Shown here one piece after another: positions 18,756 to 27,087 of a stretch of 64,000 bases of DNA (positions are counted from its first letter, which is position 1; each line of letters begins with the position of its first letter). The stretch covers positions 1,316,501-1,380,500 of the forward strand of contig NZ_CP033087.1 of assembly GCF_003691365.1 (NCBI RefSeq), read 5' to 3'. A program made the position numbers and the translations under genes. A model generated the notes under the pieces. That model had not been told where the DNA came from. It did not search any database and was given only the letters and a program-made list of their open reading frames with translations. The DNA is from Commensalibacter melissae (GTDB lineage Bacteria; Pseudomonadota; Alphaproteobacteria; Acetobacterales; Acetobacteraceae).

Positions 18756-19898
18756 ATGATTTCAAATAATTTAATTTTAAAACAAGATTTCCGTTCATTT
18801 GAAAAAATATCAAAGCAAAAAAAAATTTGTATTTCATTCCCTGCCATTTTATCTCTTCCCAAAAATTTTAATACTATAACAGGTAAAAGGGATTTCATGC
18901 GAGGGTTGTCTTATTATAACGTAAGATCAAATCCTAAAAATAATGATCAAATAACTTTACCTCTTACGTATTTGACTCTATTTACCCTTAAAAACGCATA
19001 TTTTATCGTTTTCCCGGGACTGGACGGAGTAATCGTAACATCCGAAGGATATATCGTTGATGAACCTTCTTGTTTTTTAATGAAACAACAATTGCCACCC
19101 AGTGAAAATCATTCTGGCTTTTTATTTCCAGACATTGAACAAAAGTCCAGTTTAGATAGTGTTTTTGTGGGTTTTGACGCTGCTTGCTTTAATTATTATC
19201 ATTGGTTATTGTATGGAATCTCCAAAACACAATTAGCCAATTCCATATTGCCACCTGATACAATTCTTGCCTTACCATCTGAACATAGCCTATTCGACAA
19301 TCGGCAATGTGCTTTCTCACCAACAACTTATGTTCAAAGCCTTGAATATAGTGGATTGATTAATCGTGCCACTTTTATGAATTATGGTATTTACCCTGTA
19401 AAAAATCTGCATTTTTTCTGGCATAATCCCCTGATGCCGGAATTATATCTAACATTTGATGAAATTTATACCTTATTCGATACAATCCAGCCCCCTGTCA
19501 ATGATTCATTACCAAAACGTTTTTACATTTCAAGGGAACATCATCCAAATCCTCGAATTAGTTTTGATGAACAGCGTATTATTGATAAAGTTTTGAATGA
19601 AAAATCAATTGAAAAAGTGTTTCTTGAAAACATGGATTTTGCTGCACAAGTCAATCTTTTTCGTCAGGCCGATCTGATTATCGCCCCTCATGGTGCAGCT
19701 TTAGCAAATATGGTCTTTGCAAAAAAAGATACAGCTCTATTGGAGTTAAATAGAAAACTGGATAACCAAAATCATCTGCGTAATTGTTTCTATCTTCTTA
19801 CCGCAGTTAAAAAGCAACGTTATGGTTGCATAAATTTAAGTGATCAACCTTTAACAGAAAATGATTTATCCAGTGCGATAAATCAATTGATAAATTAG
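18756..19898 (+). CDS. Glycosyltransferase family 61 protein (DUF563)
   Basis: A 380-residue protein with the GT61/DUF563 pattern: a central NYYHWLLYGISK motif (about residues 146-157), the KRFYISREHHPNPR strand-loop (about 250), and the C-terminal LFRQADLIIAPHGAALANM motif (about 305-323) typical of the nucleotide-sugar binding half. Family members add pentoses or related sugars to glycans; in Acetobacteraceae they commonly occur in exopolysaccharide or LPS loci. Here it is an orphan, with no other glycan genes nearby. Start at ATG 18756 is chosen because a -35 box overlaps the upstream TTG. Acceptor and donor are unknown. Confidence 0.8.
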   Translation: MISNNLILKQDFRSFEKISKQKKICISFPAILSLPKNFNTITGKRDFMRGLSYYNVRSNPKNNDQITLPLTYLTLFTLKNAYFIVFPGLDGVIVTSEGYIVDEPSCFLMKQQLPPSENHSGFLFPDIEQKSSLDSVFVGFDAACFNYYHWLLYGISKTQLANSILPPDTILALPSEHSLFDNRQCAFSPTTYVQSLEYSGLINRATFMNYGIYPVKNLHFFWHNPLMPELYLTFDEIYTLFDTIQPPVNDSLPKRFYISREHHPNPRISFDEQRIIDKVLNEKSIEKVFLENMDFAAQVNLFRQADLIIAPHGAALANMVFAKKDTALLELNRKLDNQNHLRNCFYLLTAVKKQRYGCINLSDQPLTENDLSSAINQLIN

Positions 19899-19954
19899 AA
19901 TTCCTTCATCTGATCATTAAATGCAATACTAACAAACAAAGATCAAGGTAAGGT

Positions 19955-20017
19955 AAATTACGAGATATTATAATATTTTAACAGTTCACCCTTTAGGAAA
20001 AATTTTTTCCGTAATTT
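19955..20017. repeat. Nested inverted repeats between convergent genes
   Basis: Between the GT61 gene and trhP, 8-bp arms AAATTACG (19955-19962) and CGTAATTT (20010-20017) enclose a perfect 12-bp palindrome ATATTATAATAT (19965-19976) and the near-palindrome GGAAAAATTTTTTCC (19996-20010). It may act as a bidirectional terminator or 3'-end stabiliser. Confidence 0.45.
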
Positions 20018-20057
20018 AATAAATTCCCCCAATGATTAATAAACCCAATATTCTCAA

Positions 20058-21416
20058 TTATGATTCAGTTTTCAAATATCGCATAAGCAACGCATATTCG
20101 AGAGAAAGATTTTTCTGGACAGGAATGTAGACAATATGACTATTTCCTGGGGCGATTTTAATGGCTTCCCCTTTCGTGTTTTCCATTTTTTCTAAAGTAA
20201 AGCTAACATTTCCGCCAGGAGTCATTATTTCTAGTTGATCACCAATTTCAAAACGGTTTTTAACCGCGATTTCGGCAAGACTATCCCTGAAATTACCAGT
20301 GAATTCACCAGCAAATTGCTGTTTCACAGAAATTGATGAGCCTGTTTCATAATTTTGATATTCATTATGTTTATATCGACGTAAAAAACCTTCAGTATAT
20401 CCACGATGAGCCAAAGATTCCAAACTTGTCATCAAGTTCATATCAAATGGCCGACCTGCCAAGGCATCGTCAATTGCCTTGCGATATATTTGAGCAGTAC
20501 GGGCACAATAATAATGAGATTTTGTTCTCCCTTCAATTTTAAGGGAATAAACACCAATATTAACCAACTTTTCAACATGCTGGATTGCTCTCAGATCCTT
20601 TGAATTCATGATATAAGTGCCATGTTCATCCTCAAAAGCTGTCATCTCCTCATCAGGGCGTTTTTCTTCGCGCAGAATGAAAACTTTATCCGTTGTCTCC
20701 CCTTCACCCAAGGTTGGTGGAACATCACCAGATTTACAACATGTTTCAGATTGGTTTTTATTGACAATTTCTCCCAATTCATTTTCAGTTGCCTCTTCAA
20801 CATCATATTTCCAGCGACAAGAGTTTGTACATGTTCCCTGATTGGCATCACGGTGATTAATATATCCCGACAATAGACACCGACCTGAATAAGCCATGCA
20901 AAGGGCCCCATGCACAAATACCTCCAATTCGATATCTGGAACATGTTGATGAATTTCTTCAATTTCCTTGAGGGAAAGCTCACGTGACAAGATAACCCGT
21001 GTTAATCCCATCTCTTTCCAAAATTTAACCGTGGCCCAATTAACAGCATTGGCCTGGACGGACAAATGTATGGCCATTTGAGGAAAATGTTGCCTCACCA
21101 TCATAATTAGTCCAGGGTCAGACATGATCAAAGCATCAGGTCCCATGGCAACAACAGGCTCCAAATCTTTGATAAATGTCTTTAACTTTGCATTATGAGG
21201 TGCAATATTAACCACCACATAGAAAGATTTTCCTTGAGCGTGTGCCTCATCAATACCGATTTTAAGATTTTGGTGATTGAATTCATTATTGCGAACTCGC
21301 AGACTGTAACGTGGCTGTCCTGCATAGACCGCGTCTGCACCGTATGCGAAGGCATATCGCATGGCCTTTAACGTACCAGCTGGACTTAAAAGTTCTGTTT
21401 TCAAAGATTGACGCAT
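20058..21416 (-). CDS. trhP: tRNA uridine-34 hydroxylation protein TrhP (peptidase U32 family)
   Basis: A 452-residue YegQ/TrhP protein, which with prephenate-derived chemistry forms 5-hydroxyuridine at position 34 of tRNAs decoding four-codon boxes. The full U32 signature is present as EVFVHGALCMAYSGRCLLS (about residues 166-184), and four cysteines, C-X6-C-X15-C-X3-C ending CTNSCRW, are suited to a 4Fe-4S cluster. The C-terminal beta domain (about 365-452) and the EDEHGTYIMNSKDLRAI segment match gammaproteobacterial YegQ closely. Historically such genes were called collagenases or proteases; RNA modification is the better assignment. A short terminator from the upstream gltX precedes it, so it probably has its own promoter. 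Confidence 0.9.
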   Translation of the reverse strand: MRQSLKTELLSPAGTLKAMRYAFAYGADAVYAGQPRYSLRVRNNEFNHQNLKIGIDEAHAQGKSFYVVVNIAPHNAKLKTFIKDLEPVVAMGPDALIMSDPGLIMMVRQHFPQMAIHLSVQANAVNWATVKFWKEMGLTRVILSRELSLKEIEEIHQHVPDIELEVFVHGALCMAYSGRCLLSGYINHRDANQGTCTNSCRWKYDVEEATENELGEIVNKNQSETCCKSGDVPPTLGEGETTDKVFILREEKRPDEEMTAFEDEHGTYIMNSKDLRAIQHVEKLVNIGVYSLKIEGRTKSHYYCARTAQIYRKAIDDALAGRPFDMNLMTSLESLAHRGYTEGFLRRYKHNEYQNYETGSSISVKQQFAGEFTGNFRDSLAEIAVKNRFEIGDQLEIMTPGGNVSFTLEKMENTKGEAIKIAPGNSHIVYIPVQKNLSLEYALLMRYLKTES

Positions 21417-21440
21417 AACAAGATAAAACTTTAATGAAAT

Positions 21441-21462
21441 AAAAAAGCCTTTTTAACAAGGC
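21441..21462 (-). terminator. Rho-independent terminator after first gltX
   Basis: Read on the minus strand, a short GC-rich stem GCCTT/AAGGC (21447-21451 with 21458-21462) is followed at once by six T. The stem has only five pairs, so it is probably modest in strength. Confidence 0.5.
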
Positions 21463-21532
21463 CAAGAAATTTTTCAACCTTTTAAAAAAGCTATATGCAG
21501 ATAAAATTATTTATCTTCATAATTTAATTTAT

Positions 21533-22870
21533 CTAGGCAAGAGAACATGCCTCCGTTAACCGTCTGACCACTCTTTCTCGCCCAATCAGCGGTAAAAGCC
21601 CTCTCATCTCCGGCCCTTTATCCTCTCGTGTTAATGCCAGACGCAATGGATGAAAAAGAGATTTTCCCTTTCGACCACTAACCTCTTTCAAAATATTGGT
21701 CCATTGGCTCCAGGTCTCTTTCCCCCAAGGTTCAGTTGGCAAACATTCCAAAGCCAGATGAAGATATGATTTATCTTCATCCGCAACTTCAGGAATAATA
21801 TCCTCATGAACCAAATCCCACCAATATCGCGTTTCAGACAATATATCGATATTGGGTCGGACAATATTCCAGAATTCTTCTGTAACAGCTTCAGGCAATC
21901 GATCTCTGACTTCTGAAAATTCCATTGTATGCAAACACTTTTTATTCAATGCCAACATTTGTTGAATATCGAACCTTGCTGGTGAACGCGAATATGAGGA
22001 TAAATCATAATCCTTTGCCAATTCGTCAATAGACAACAATTGTGGATCTCTTGATGTCCCCAATCTTGCCAGATAGGAAACCACAGCTTTTGCCTCCAAT
22101 CCATCCTCGCGTAATCGGCGCAAAGAGATACTTCCCAATCGTTTTGAAAGCTTACCCCCATCCTCGTCAAGCAGTAACGGTAGATGTGCAAACTGGATGG
22201 TATTTGGATGATCAGTCAATGCCTCAATCAAATCCAGTTGAACACCTGTATTTGTCACATGATCCTCACCCCGGATAATATGCGTAATGCCACTTTCAAG
22301 ATCATCGACAACTGATGCCAAAGTATATAAAACGGTACCATCCGCCTTGATCATGACTGGATCGGAAATGGAGGATAATTTGACGTGACAGTCACCCATA
22401 ACCAAGTCTTTCCATTTCATTTCACGCCCAGAAAGCATGAAGCGCCAATGAGGTTTTTTTCCGTTTGCCTCTGCTTCTTCTCGTTGTTCAGACGTAAGCT
22501 TAAGCATTGCCCGATCATAAATAGGAGGCTTATTTTGCCGACGACGCAACTCTCTCTTAAAATCAAGCTCCTGTTTAGTTTCAAAGCATGGATACAGACG
22601 CCCAGACTGTTTTAATTTTTCTATTGCCAATTGATAACGATCCATACGTTCAGATTGACGCATGAATTCATCCCAGCCAATCCCAAACCATTTTAATGCC
22701 TGATATATTTCCCGAACATATTCCTCCTTGGAGCGTTCAACATCCGTATCATCAATACGCAACATAAAGGTTCCACCATGATGACGGGCATAAAGTGCAT
22801 TAGCAACTGCTAGACGGGCATTTCCTACATGCATTAAACCAGTAGGACTTGGGGCAAAACGTAATTTCAT
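21533..22870 (-). CDS. gltX: Glutamyl-tRNA synthetase, copy 1
   Basis: A 445-residue class I glutamyl-tRNA synthetase. The HIGH-type motif is [17 protein letters not shown] near the N-terminus and the KMSKS-type motif is GGKLSKRLGSISL (about residue 240). The anticodon-binding helical domain is present, so this is not the short Glu-Q-tRNA synthetase. The ATG at 22870 is chosen because it puts [11 protein letters not shown] at the normal N-terminus. It is the last gene of an operon with DAHP synthase, pncB and a small unknown gene. A second full-length gltX lies at 43875-45278; one of the two probably charges tRNA-Gln as well or instead for later amidation by GatCAB, but which one cannot be told from sequence alone. 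Confidence 0.95.
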   Translation of the reverse strand: MKLRFAPSPTGLMHVGNARLAVANALYARHHGGTFMLRIDDTDVERSKEEYVREIYQALKWFGIGWDEFMRQSERMDRYQLAIEKLKQSGRLYPCFETKQELDFKRELRRRQNKPPIYDRAMLKLTSEQREEAEANGKKPHWRFMLSGREMKWKDLVMGDCHVKLSSISDPVMIKADGTVLYTLASVVDDLESGITHIIRGEDHVTNTGVQLDLIEALTDHPNTIQFAHLPLLLDEDGGKLSKRLGSISLRRLREDGLEAKAVVSYLARLGTSRDPQLLSIDELAKDYDLSSYSRSPARFDIQQMLALNKKCLHTMEFSEVRDRLPEAVTEEFWNIVRPNIDILSETRYWWDLVHEDIIPEVADEDKSYLHLALECLPTEPWGKETWSQWTNILKEVSGRKGKSLFHPLRLALTREDKGPEMRGLLPLIGRERVVRRLTEACSLA

Positions 22871-22909
22871 AATCTGTACTTGTATTTTAATTAACAAAGA
22901 AAACTTATA

Positions 22910-23320
22910 TTATTTGTCGTCTTCAGGAAAATCATCCTCTTCCACCAAACGACGTGGATCAAGCGCACGCCAGTCCCTTTCCATTGGCGTAGCAACATTT
23001 TCAATAAACATCATAATGGAATCCGAAGAATCCCAATTCTCTTTTTCTTGTGAATCAACAACTTTCGCATCTTCTCCAAAAGCTGACCAAGCATCAAAGA
23101 TTTCCTGTCGTGAAGCTCCTGGAATACGGCATCTTTCAACACTGTCCCGAACATAAGTTTTGGCGAATGCATTGGCATGTTCCAAACTGTAAAAACCGGC
23201 AACCACTTCAGTGACCTTATTTTTTTGCTCACTCGAAAGATCAAAGATCTGTACATTATATTCTCTCTTGTCTTCTTTGTTCTGATCTTCTTGATTTTGC
23301 AAATTATTTACCCCATTCAT
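22910..23320 (-). CDS. Small acidic protein of unknown function
   Basis: A 136-residue soluble protein I do not recognise. The first 25 residues are a polar, Gln/Asn/Lys-rich leader, the middle (FYSLEHANAFAKTYVRDSVERC is one amphipathic stretch, positions about 43-64) looks like a compact alpha/beta domain, and the last 12 residues are highly acidic (EEDDFPEDDK). No signal peptide, membrane segment or catalytic motif is visible. It sits between pncB (13 bases upstream) and gltX copy 1 (39 bases downstream), so it is almost certainly in that operon. Coding is supported by the operon spacing and the absence of a better frame. Confidence 0.65.
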   Translation of the reverse strand: MNGVNNLQNQEDQNKEDKREYNVQIFDLSSEQKNKVTEVVAGFYSLEHANAFAKTYVRDSVERCRIPGASRQEIFDAWSAFGEDAKVVDSQEKENWDSSDSIMMFIENVATPMERDWRALDPRRLVEEDDFPEDDK

Positions 23321-23333
23321 ATATTATAAATTA

Positions 23334-24545
23334 TCATATTCCCAAGTTAGGCATATACTGTCGGGCAAGATTAATCAAAAATTCCCGACCTTTTTTAACC
23401 AAAGGTTTGCCATTATAGGCAATAATATCGGCAGTTGCATATGTTTCATTCCATAAAACAGGAATGAATGAACCGGTCCCGACAATATCAACCGGGGCTC
23501 TTGCTTCAGAAATGATACGACATTTCTCGATATCAAACCCCGATGAGGCAATGATCTTAACCCTATCAAATCCGGCCTCATCAAGTTTTTTACGCATATA
23601 CCATATTGCAGCCGCAGAGACACCTGTTCCTGCCAGATATGTCAATTCTTTTTCGGAACAATAGCGTTGAATTGTTTCAGGAGCATATCGCATTAACAGT
23701 TCATATGATGACTGTCTATTCAGTCCTTCAATGTATCGTCCACCATGAGTATCCAAGCGCAGCAAAACTTTACCCTGGGCCGCCAATTCTGGAAAAGCCT
23801 TACAAACCGCCAATCCATCCGTAATTTCTTGACCAAAGTAATCAACCAATACACCAAGTTCCTGATCTGGAAACTGCCCATGAAACATTTCAGCAGCTTT
23901 AAGGGTTGAACCGGCATAACCGATCAAGGCATGCGGCATTGTTCCAAGTCCATGATGTAATCCATAAAATTTTGAGGTTATCGTACTCGCAGTCCCGATA
24001 AATCCTTTCGCTCCGTTCTTTTTTTGTGCTGCCTTGCTACCAACCCATGCAGCATACTCCACCAACTCCTGCATTTCATAACCGGCACAATGTCGCGCAT
24101 CCATCGCGATGAAGCTTGTATCTGGCAAAAGTTGGGTCATCTGAAACGCATTGCAGGCGGCAACACAACAGGCGCCGAGTTTTTGCAATAATATGGTTTC
24201 CAGTGTGACAAGCTGTTTAAAGGATCCCTTTAAGTATAGTATCGGCAACCCTGCTCCAACCCATTCCCCTTCTGGAAATGCCAGTTTATAACTGGCATTA
24301 ATTTTTTCCCTTTCGATAATATGCTCTAGCCATTCAAGAGCAATACGAGGTGCAGAAATTACAGGACGTCGTAAAAAAACGGCATAAACAACTTCTGTAT
24401 CCCCATATTGCTCGATTATTTTCTGTGTACGAACAAAATACATATCCGTACGATTTAATATTTCCTCATTATTACCAGGTACTGTCACAGCCAAGGTAGA
24501 TGACAGAATTTTATCCACGTTCTTTTTCTCTAATCCATCAGTCAT
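23334..24545 (-). CDS. pncB: Nicotinate phosphoribosyltransferase
   Basis: A 403-residue enzyme that joins nicotinate and PRPP to give nicotinate mononucleotide, the entry step of NAD salvage. Recognisable segments are NRTDMYFVRTQKI near the N-terminus, the core DARHCAGYEMQ and GFIGTASTITSKFYGL (about residues 150-195) and the C-terminal phosphate-binding IIASSGFDIEKC and VDIVGTGSFIP. The ATG at 24545 is chosen over a TTG five codons upstream; GAAAG lies about 8 bases before it. It is 39 bases after the DAHP synthase gene and heads directly into the small acidic gene, indicating one transcript. Confidence 0.92.
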   Translation of the reverse strand: MTDGLEKKNVDKILSSTLAVTVPGNNEEILNRTDMYFVRTQKIIEQYGDTEVVYAVFLRRPVISAPRIALEWLEHIIEREKINASYKLAFPEGEWVGAGLPILYLKGSFKQLVTLETILLQKLGACCVAACNAFQMTQLLPDTSFIAMDARHCAGYEMQELVEYAAWVGSKAAQKKNGAKGFIGTASTITSKFYGLHHGLGTMPHALIGYAGSTLKAAEMFHGQFPDQELGVLVDYFGQEITDGLAVCKAFPELAAQGKVLLRLDTHGGRYIEGLNRQSSYELLMRYAPETIQRYCSEKELTYLAGTGVSAAAIWYMRKKLDEAGFDRVKIIASSGFDIEKCRIISEARAPVDIVGTGSFIPVLWNETYATADIIAYNGKPLVKKGREFLINLARQYMPNLGI

Positions 24546-24584
24546 CCATTTGACTTTCAATAATATTACAAAACAATATTCCTG

Positions 24585-25976
24585 TTAATGAGCCGCAAAA
24601 TTTCTTTTGGTCAACTCATCAGCAAGCAGAAAAGCGATTTCCAAAGACTGTTCAGCATTTAAACGAGGATCACAAAATGTCTGGTATCGTTTTGCAAGAT
24701 CAGACTCCTTTAGATGATGGGCTCCACCGATACATTCCGTAACATTTGTTCCGGTCATTTCAACATGAATACCACCCGGAATAGCATTTGAAGAAGTCAT
24801 TACATCAAAAAAACCTATAACTTCAGCAAGTATTGAATCAAATGAACGTGTCTTGACCCCGTTACTTGTTGAAATCGTGTTCCCATGCATTGGATCGCAA
24901 AGCCATGTAACAATATGGCCAGAATCTTTAATCCCCTGAACTATTTTGGGCAAATAATCCCTAACTTTTGCAGCCCCCATGCGACTGATCAGAGAAATAC
25001 GTCCCGGTTCATTGTTTGGATTCAAAATATCCAACAATTTTAATAAATCTTCCAAATCGGCAGATGGACCAACCTTGATACCAACCGGATTTTTAACACC
25101 TCGCAAAAATTCAACGTGCGCACCATCAGGTTGACGTGTTCTATCACCTATCCATAAAAAATGCGCCGAACAATTATACCAGTCATCAGATGTTGAATCA
25201 ATTCGTGTCAAAGCCTGTTCATAGGGCAATAATAAGGCTTCATGAGATGTGTAAAATTCTGTTTCATGAATTTGCGGCGTATTTTGTGATGTCAAGCCAC
25301 AAGCTTTCATAAACGCTAGAGTTTCATCTATTCGATTAGCCAATTTATTGTATTGTTTTGCCAGAGGCAGGCGCTTGACAAAATCCAGATTCCAGCGATG
25401 GACTTCATTTAGATTAGCATAGCCACCATTTGCAAATGCACGGATCAAATTCAAGGTCCCAGCTGACTGGAAATAGGCAATTTCCATTCTTCTCGGGTCT
25501 GGAGTACGGGCCTCTTTCGTAAATTCAGCTCCATTGATAATTTCGCCACGGTATGATAAAAGACTCATACCGTTCTTATTTTCATGTGATGAAGAGCGTG
25601 GTTTGGCAAATTGACCTGCAATGCGACCAATTTTTACAACAGGAACTTTTGCTCCAAACGTCAGGACGACAGCCATTTGAAGAATAACCCTGAACATATC
25701 CCGAATGATATCAGCCGTAAATTCCTCAAAATTTTCAGCGCAAGGCCCACCCTGTAATACAAATGCCTTACCTTCCGCTGCTGCTGCCAATTGCTGTTTC
25801 AGTTTACGCGTCTCACCCGCAAAAACCAAAGGTGGATATTGGAATAATTTATCTTCGATTAATTTCAATACGGATTGATCTGGATATTCTGGCACCTGTT
25901 TAATTGGAAATGAACGCCAAGAATCTGGTGTCCAGTTCTTATTTACATTAGCATCAGACAATATCTTACTATCCAT
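24585..25976 (-). CDS. Class II 3-deoxy-7-phosphoheptulonate (DAHP) synthase
   Basis: A 463-residue plant-type (class II) DAHP synthase, which condenses phosphoenolpyruvate and erythrose 4-phosphate in the first step of aromatic amino-acid synthesis. The N-terminal [19 protein letters not shown], the metal/substrate strand [13 protein letters not shown] (cysteine ligand), [14 protein letters not shown] and the C-terminal [10 protein letters not shown] and [15 protein letters not shown] motifs are all intact. This fold is unrelated in sequence to E. coli AroFGH and is the form usual in Acetobacteraceae. First gene of the operon with pncB, the acidic unknown gene and gltX copy 1; a 258-base AT-rich space upstream separates it from the divergent metQ. 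Confidence 0.94.
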   Translation of the reverse strand: MDSKILSDANVNKNWTPDSWRSFPIKQVPEYPDQSVLKLIEDKLFQYPPLVFAGETRKLKQQLAAAAEGKAFVLQGGPCAENFEEFTADIIRDMFRVILQMAVVLTFGAKVPVVKIGRIAGQFAKPRSSSHENKNGMSLLSYRGEIINGAEFTKEARTPDPRRMEIAYFQSAGTLNLIRAFANGGYANLNEVHRWNLDFVKRLPLAKQYNKLANRIDETLAFMKACGLTSQNTPQIHETEFYTSHEALLLPYEQALTRIDSTSDDWYNCSAHFLWIGDRTRQPDGAHVEFLRGVKNPVGIKVGPSADLEDLLKLLDILNPNNEPGRISLISRMGAAKVRDYLPKIVQGIKDSGHIVTWLCDPMHGNTISTSNGVKTRSFDSILAEVIGFFDVMTSSNAIPGGIHVEMTGTNVTECIGGAHHLKESDLAKRYQTFCDPRLNAEQSLEIAFLLADELTKRNFAAH

Positions 25977-26091
25977 TGTAAATCCTGTTTCAATAAAAGC
26001 TTAAATTACAAATATTTTATCTAATATTTTACATTCAAACATACAATAACATTTTCCTAAAAAAACATATTATTTATCTTTTAATATAAAA

Positions 26092-26121
26092 AATTAACCA
26101 TATTTATAAAATAATTAACCA
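26092..26121. repeat. Direct repeat AATTAACCA upstream of metQ
   Basis: AATTAACCA occurs at 26092-26100 and again at 26113-26121, exactly 21 bp apart (two helical turns), in the divergent space between DAHP synthase and metQ. Spacing suits a regulator binding on one face of the helix, but no regulator is identified. Confidence 0.35.
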
Positions 26122-26234
26122 GCAGCTTTAATATTGTATGGTGTTTCATATAATATACTCTATACAGATACACGATTTTTATATAAAACTTTCCTTAAAT
26201 ATCTTTGACCTTGAACGAATGGGAACAACAGTTA

Positions 26235-27047
26235 ATGATGATTTTCTCTCGCCGGGCTTTTCTTGCCAGCTTAACCGCATTTATCCTTTATTCGGGTATT
26301 CCGCATGAAACTAAAGCTGCCTCCACCGTTCAAACTATTCGTGTCGGTATCATTAGTGGTCCTGAAGAGGAACTGGCCCTTACCGCCAAGGAAGTTGCAA
26401 AAACAAAAAACATTGATATTCAACTGGTCAATTTTGACGATTACAATATTCCAAATGAAGCGCTTGTTGGTAAAGATATTGATGCCAACGCTTTCCAAAC
26501 AGTTCCCTTCATGGATGCGCAAATTCAGGCAAGAAATTATAAATTGGCCGTTCTTGGAAAAACATGGGCGGAACCACTGGGTTTTTACTCACATAAAATC
26601 AAATCCATCCGTGATCTTCCTGACCAAGCAAAAATCGCCATTCCCAATGATCCTTCCAATCAAGGCAGAGCTCTTAATCTTCTAGTAAAAGCCAATCTCA
26701 TCCAACTACGGCAGAATGCTCCGGCATTACCTAGACTTGGGGATGTCATCAGTAATCCACATCATTTTCAACTTATTGATCTTGACGCCGCCCAATTATC
26801 CCGTGCCCTAGATGATGTCACAATGGCCGCGGTCAATACGAATTTCGTCATACCGGCCGGGATCAATCCAAAATCTGCTTTACTTAGAGAGGATATTAAA
26901 GACAGTCCTTATGACAATATCTTGGTTGTACGTAAAGGGGATGAAAACCGCCCTGAAATGAAATTGTTGCTGGAGAGTTTTCAATCCGATGCCGTGAAAA
27001 AGGCAATGGAAGATAAATTTCATGGCGCTATATTACCTGCATGGTGA
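26235..27047 (+). CDS. metQ: Methionine ABC transporter substrate-binding protein MetQ (NlpA family)
   Basis: A 270-residue NlpA/MetQ lipoprotein-family binding protein that captures D- or L-methionine for the MetNI transporter. After the N-terminal signal come RVGIISGPEEELA, the ligand-site region VNFDDYNIPNEALVGKDID and the conserved FQTVPFMDAQIQ. Unlike E. coli MetQ the signal has no lipobox cysteine; instead FSRRAFLASL is a twin-arginine-like motif and cleavage is likely after ETKA. A TTG at 26205 could extend the protein by ten residues and a second ATG at 26238 shorten it by one. It is the first gene of metQ-metN-metI, reversing the E. coli order. Confidence 0.9.
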   Translation: MMIFSRRAFLASLTAFILYSGIPHETKAASTVQTIRVGIISGPEEELALTAKEVAKTKNIDIQLVNFDDYNIPNEALVGKDIDANAFQTVPFMDAQIQARNYKLAVLGKTWAEPLGFYSHKIKSIRDLPDQAKIAIPNDPSNQGRALNLLVKANLIQLRQNAPALPRLGDVISNPHHFQLIDLDAAQLSRALDDVTMAAVNTNFVIPAGINPKSALLREDIKDSPYDNILVVRKGDENRPEMKLLLESFQSDAVKKAMEDKFHGAILPAW

Positions 27048-27087
27048 CACATTCTTTTCCTCAATGCAGTTTAATTGATAAAAATTT

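Noticed and set aside
20058-21416. Assignment of the U32 protein as a protease or collagenase
   Set aside because: The sequence matches YegQ/TrhP in full, whose known role is tRNA uridine hydroxylation; no protease evidence in the sequence.
21533-22870. Copy 1 of gltX as a short Glu-Q-tRNA(Asp) synthetase
   Set aside because: It has the full anticodon-binding domain and 445 residues, whereas that enzyme is about 300 residues.
25977-26234. Possible SAM-type riboswitch before the met transport operon
   Set aside because: No conserved stem or core bases of SAM-I, SAM-II or SAM/SAH classes were seen; only AT-rich sequence and a direct repeat.
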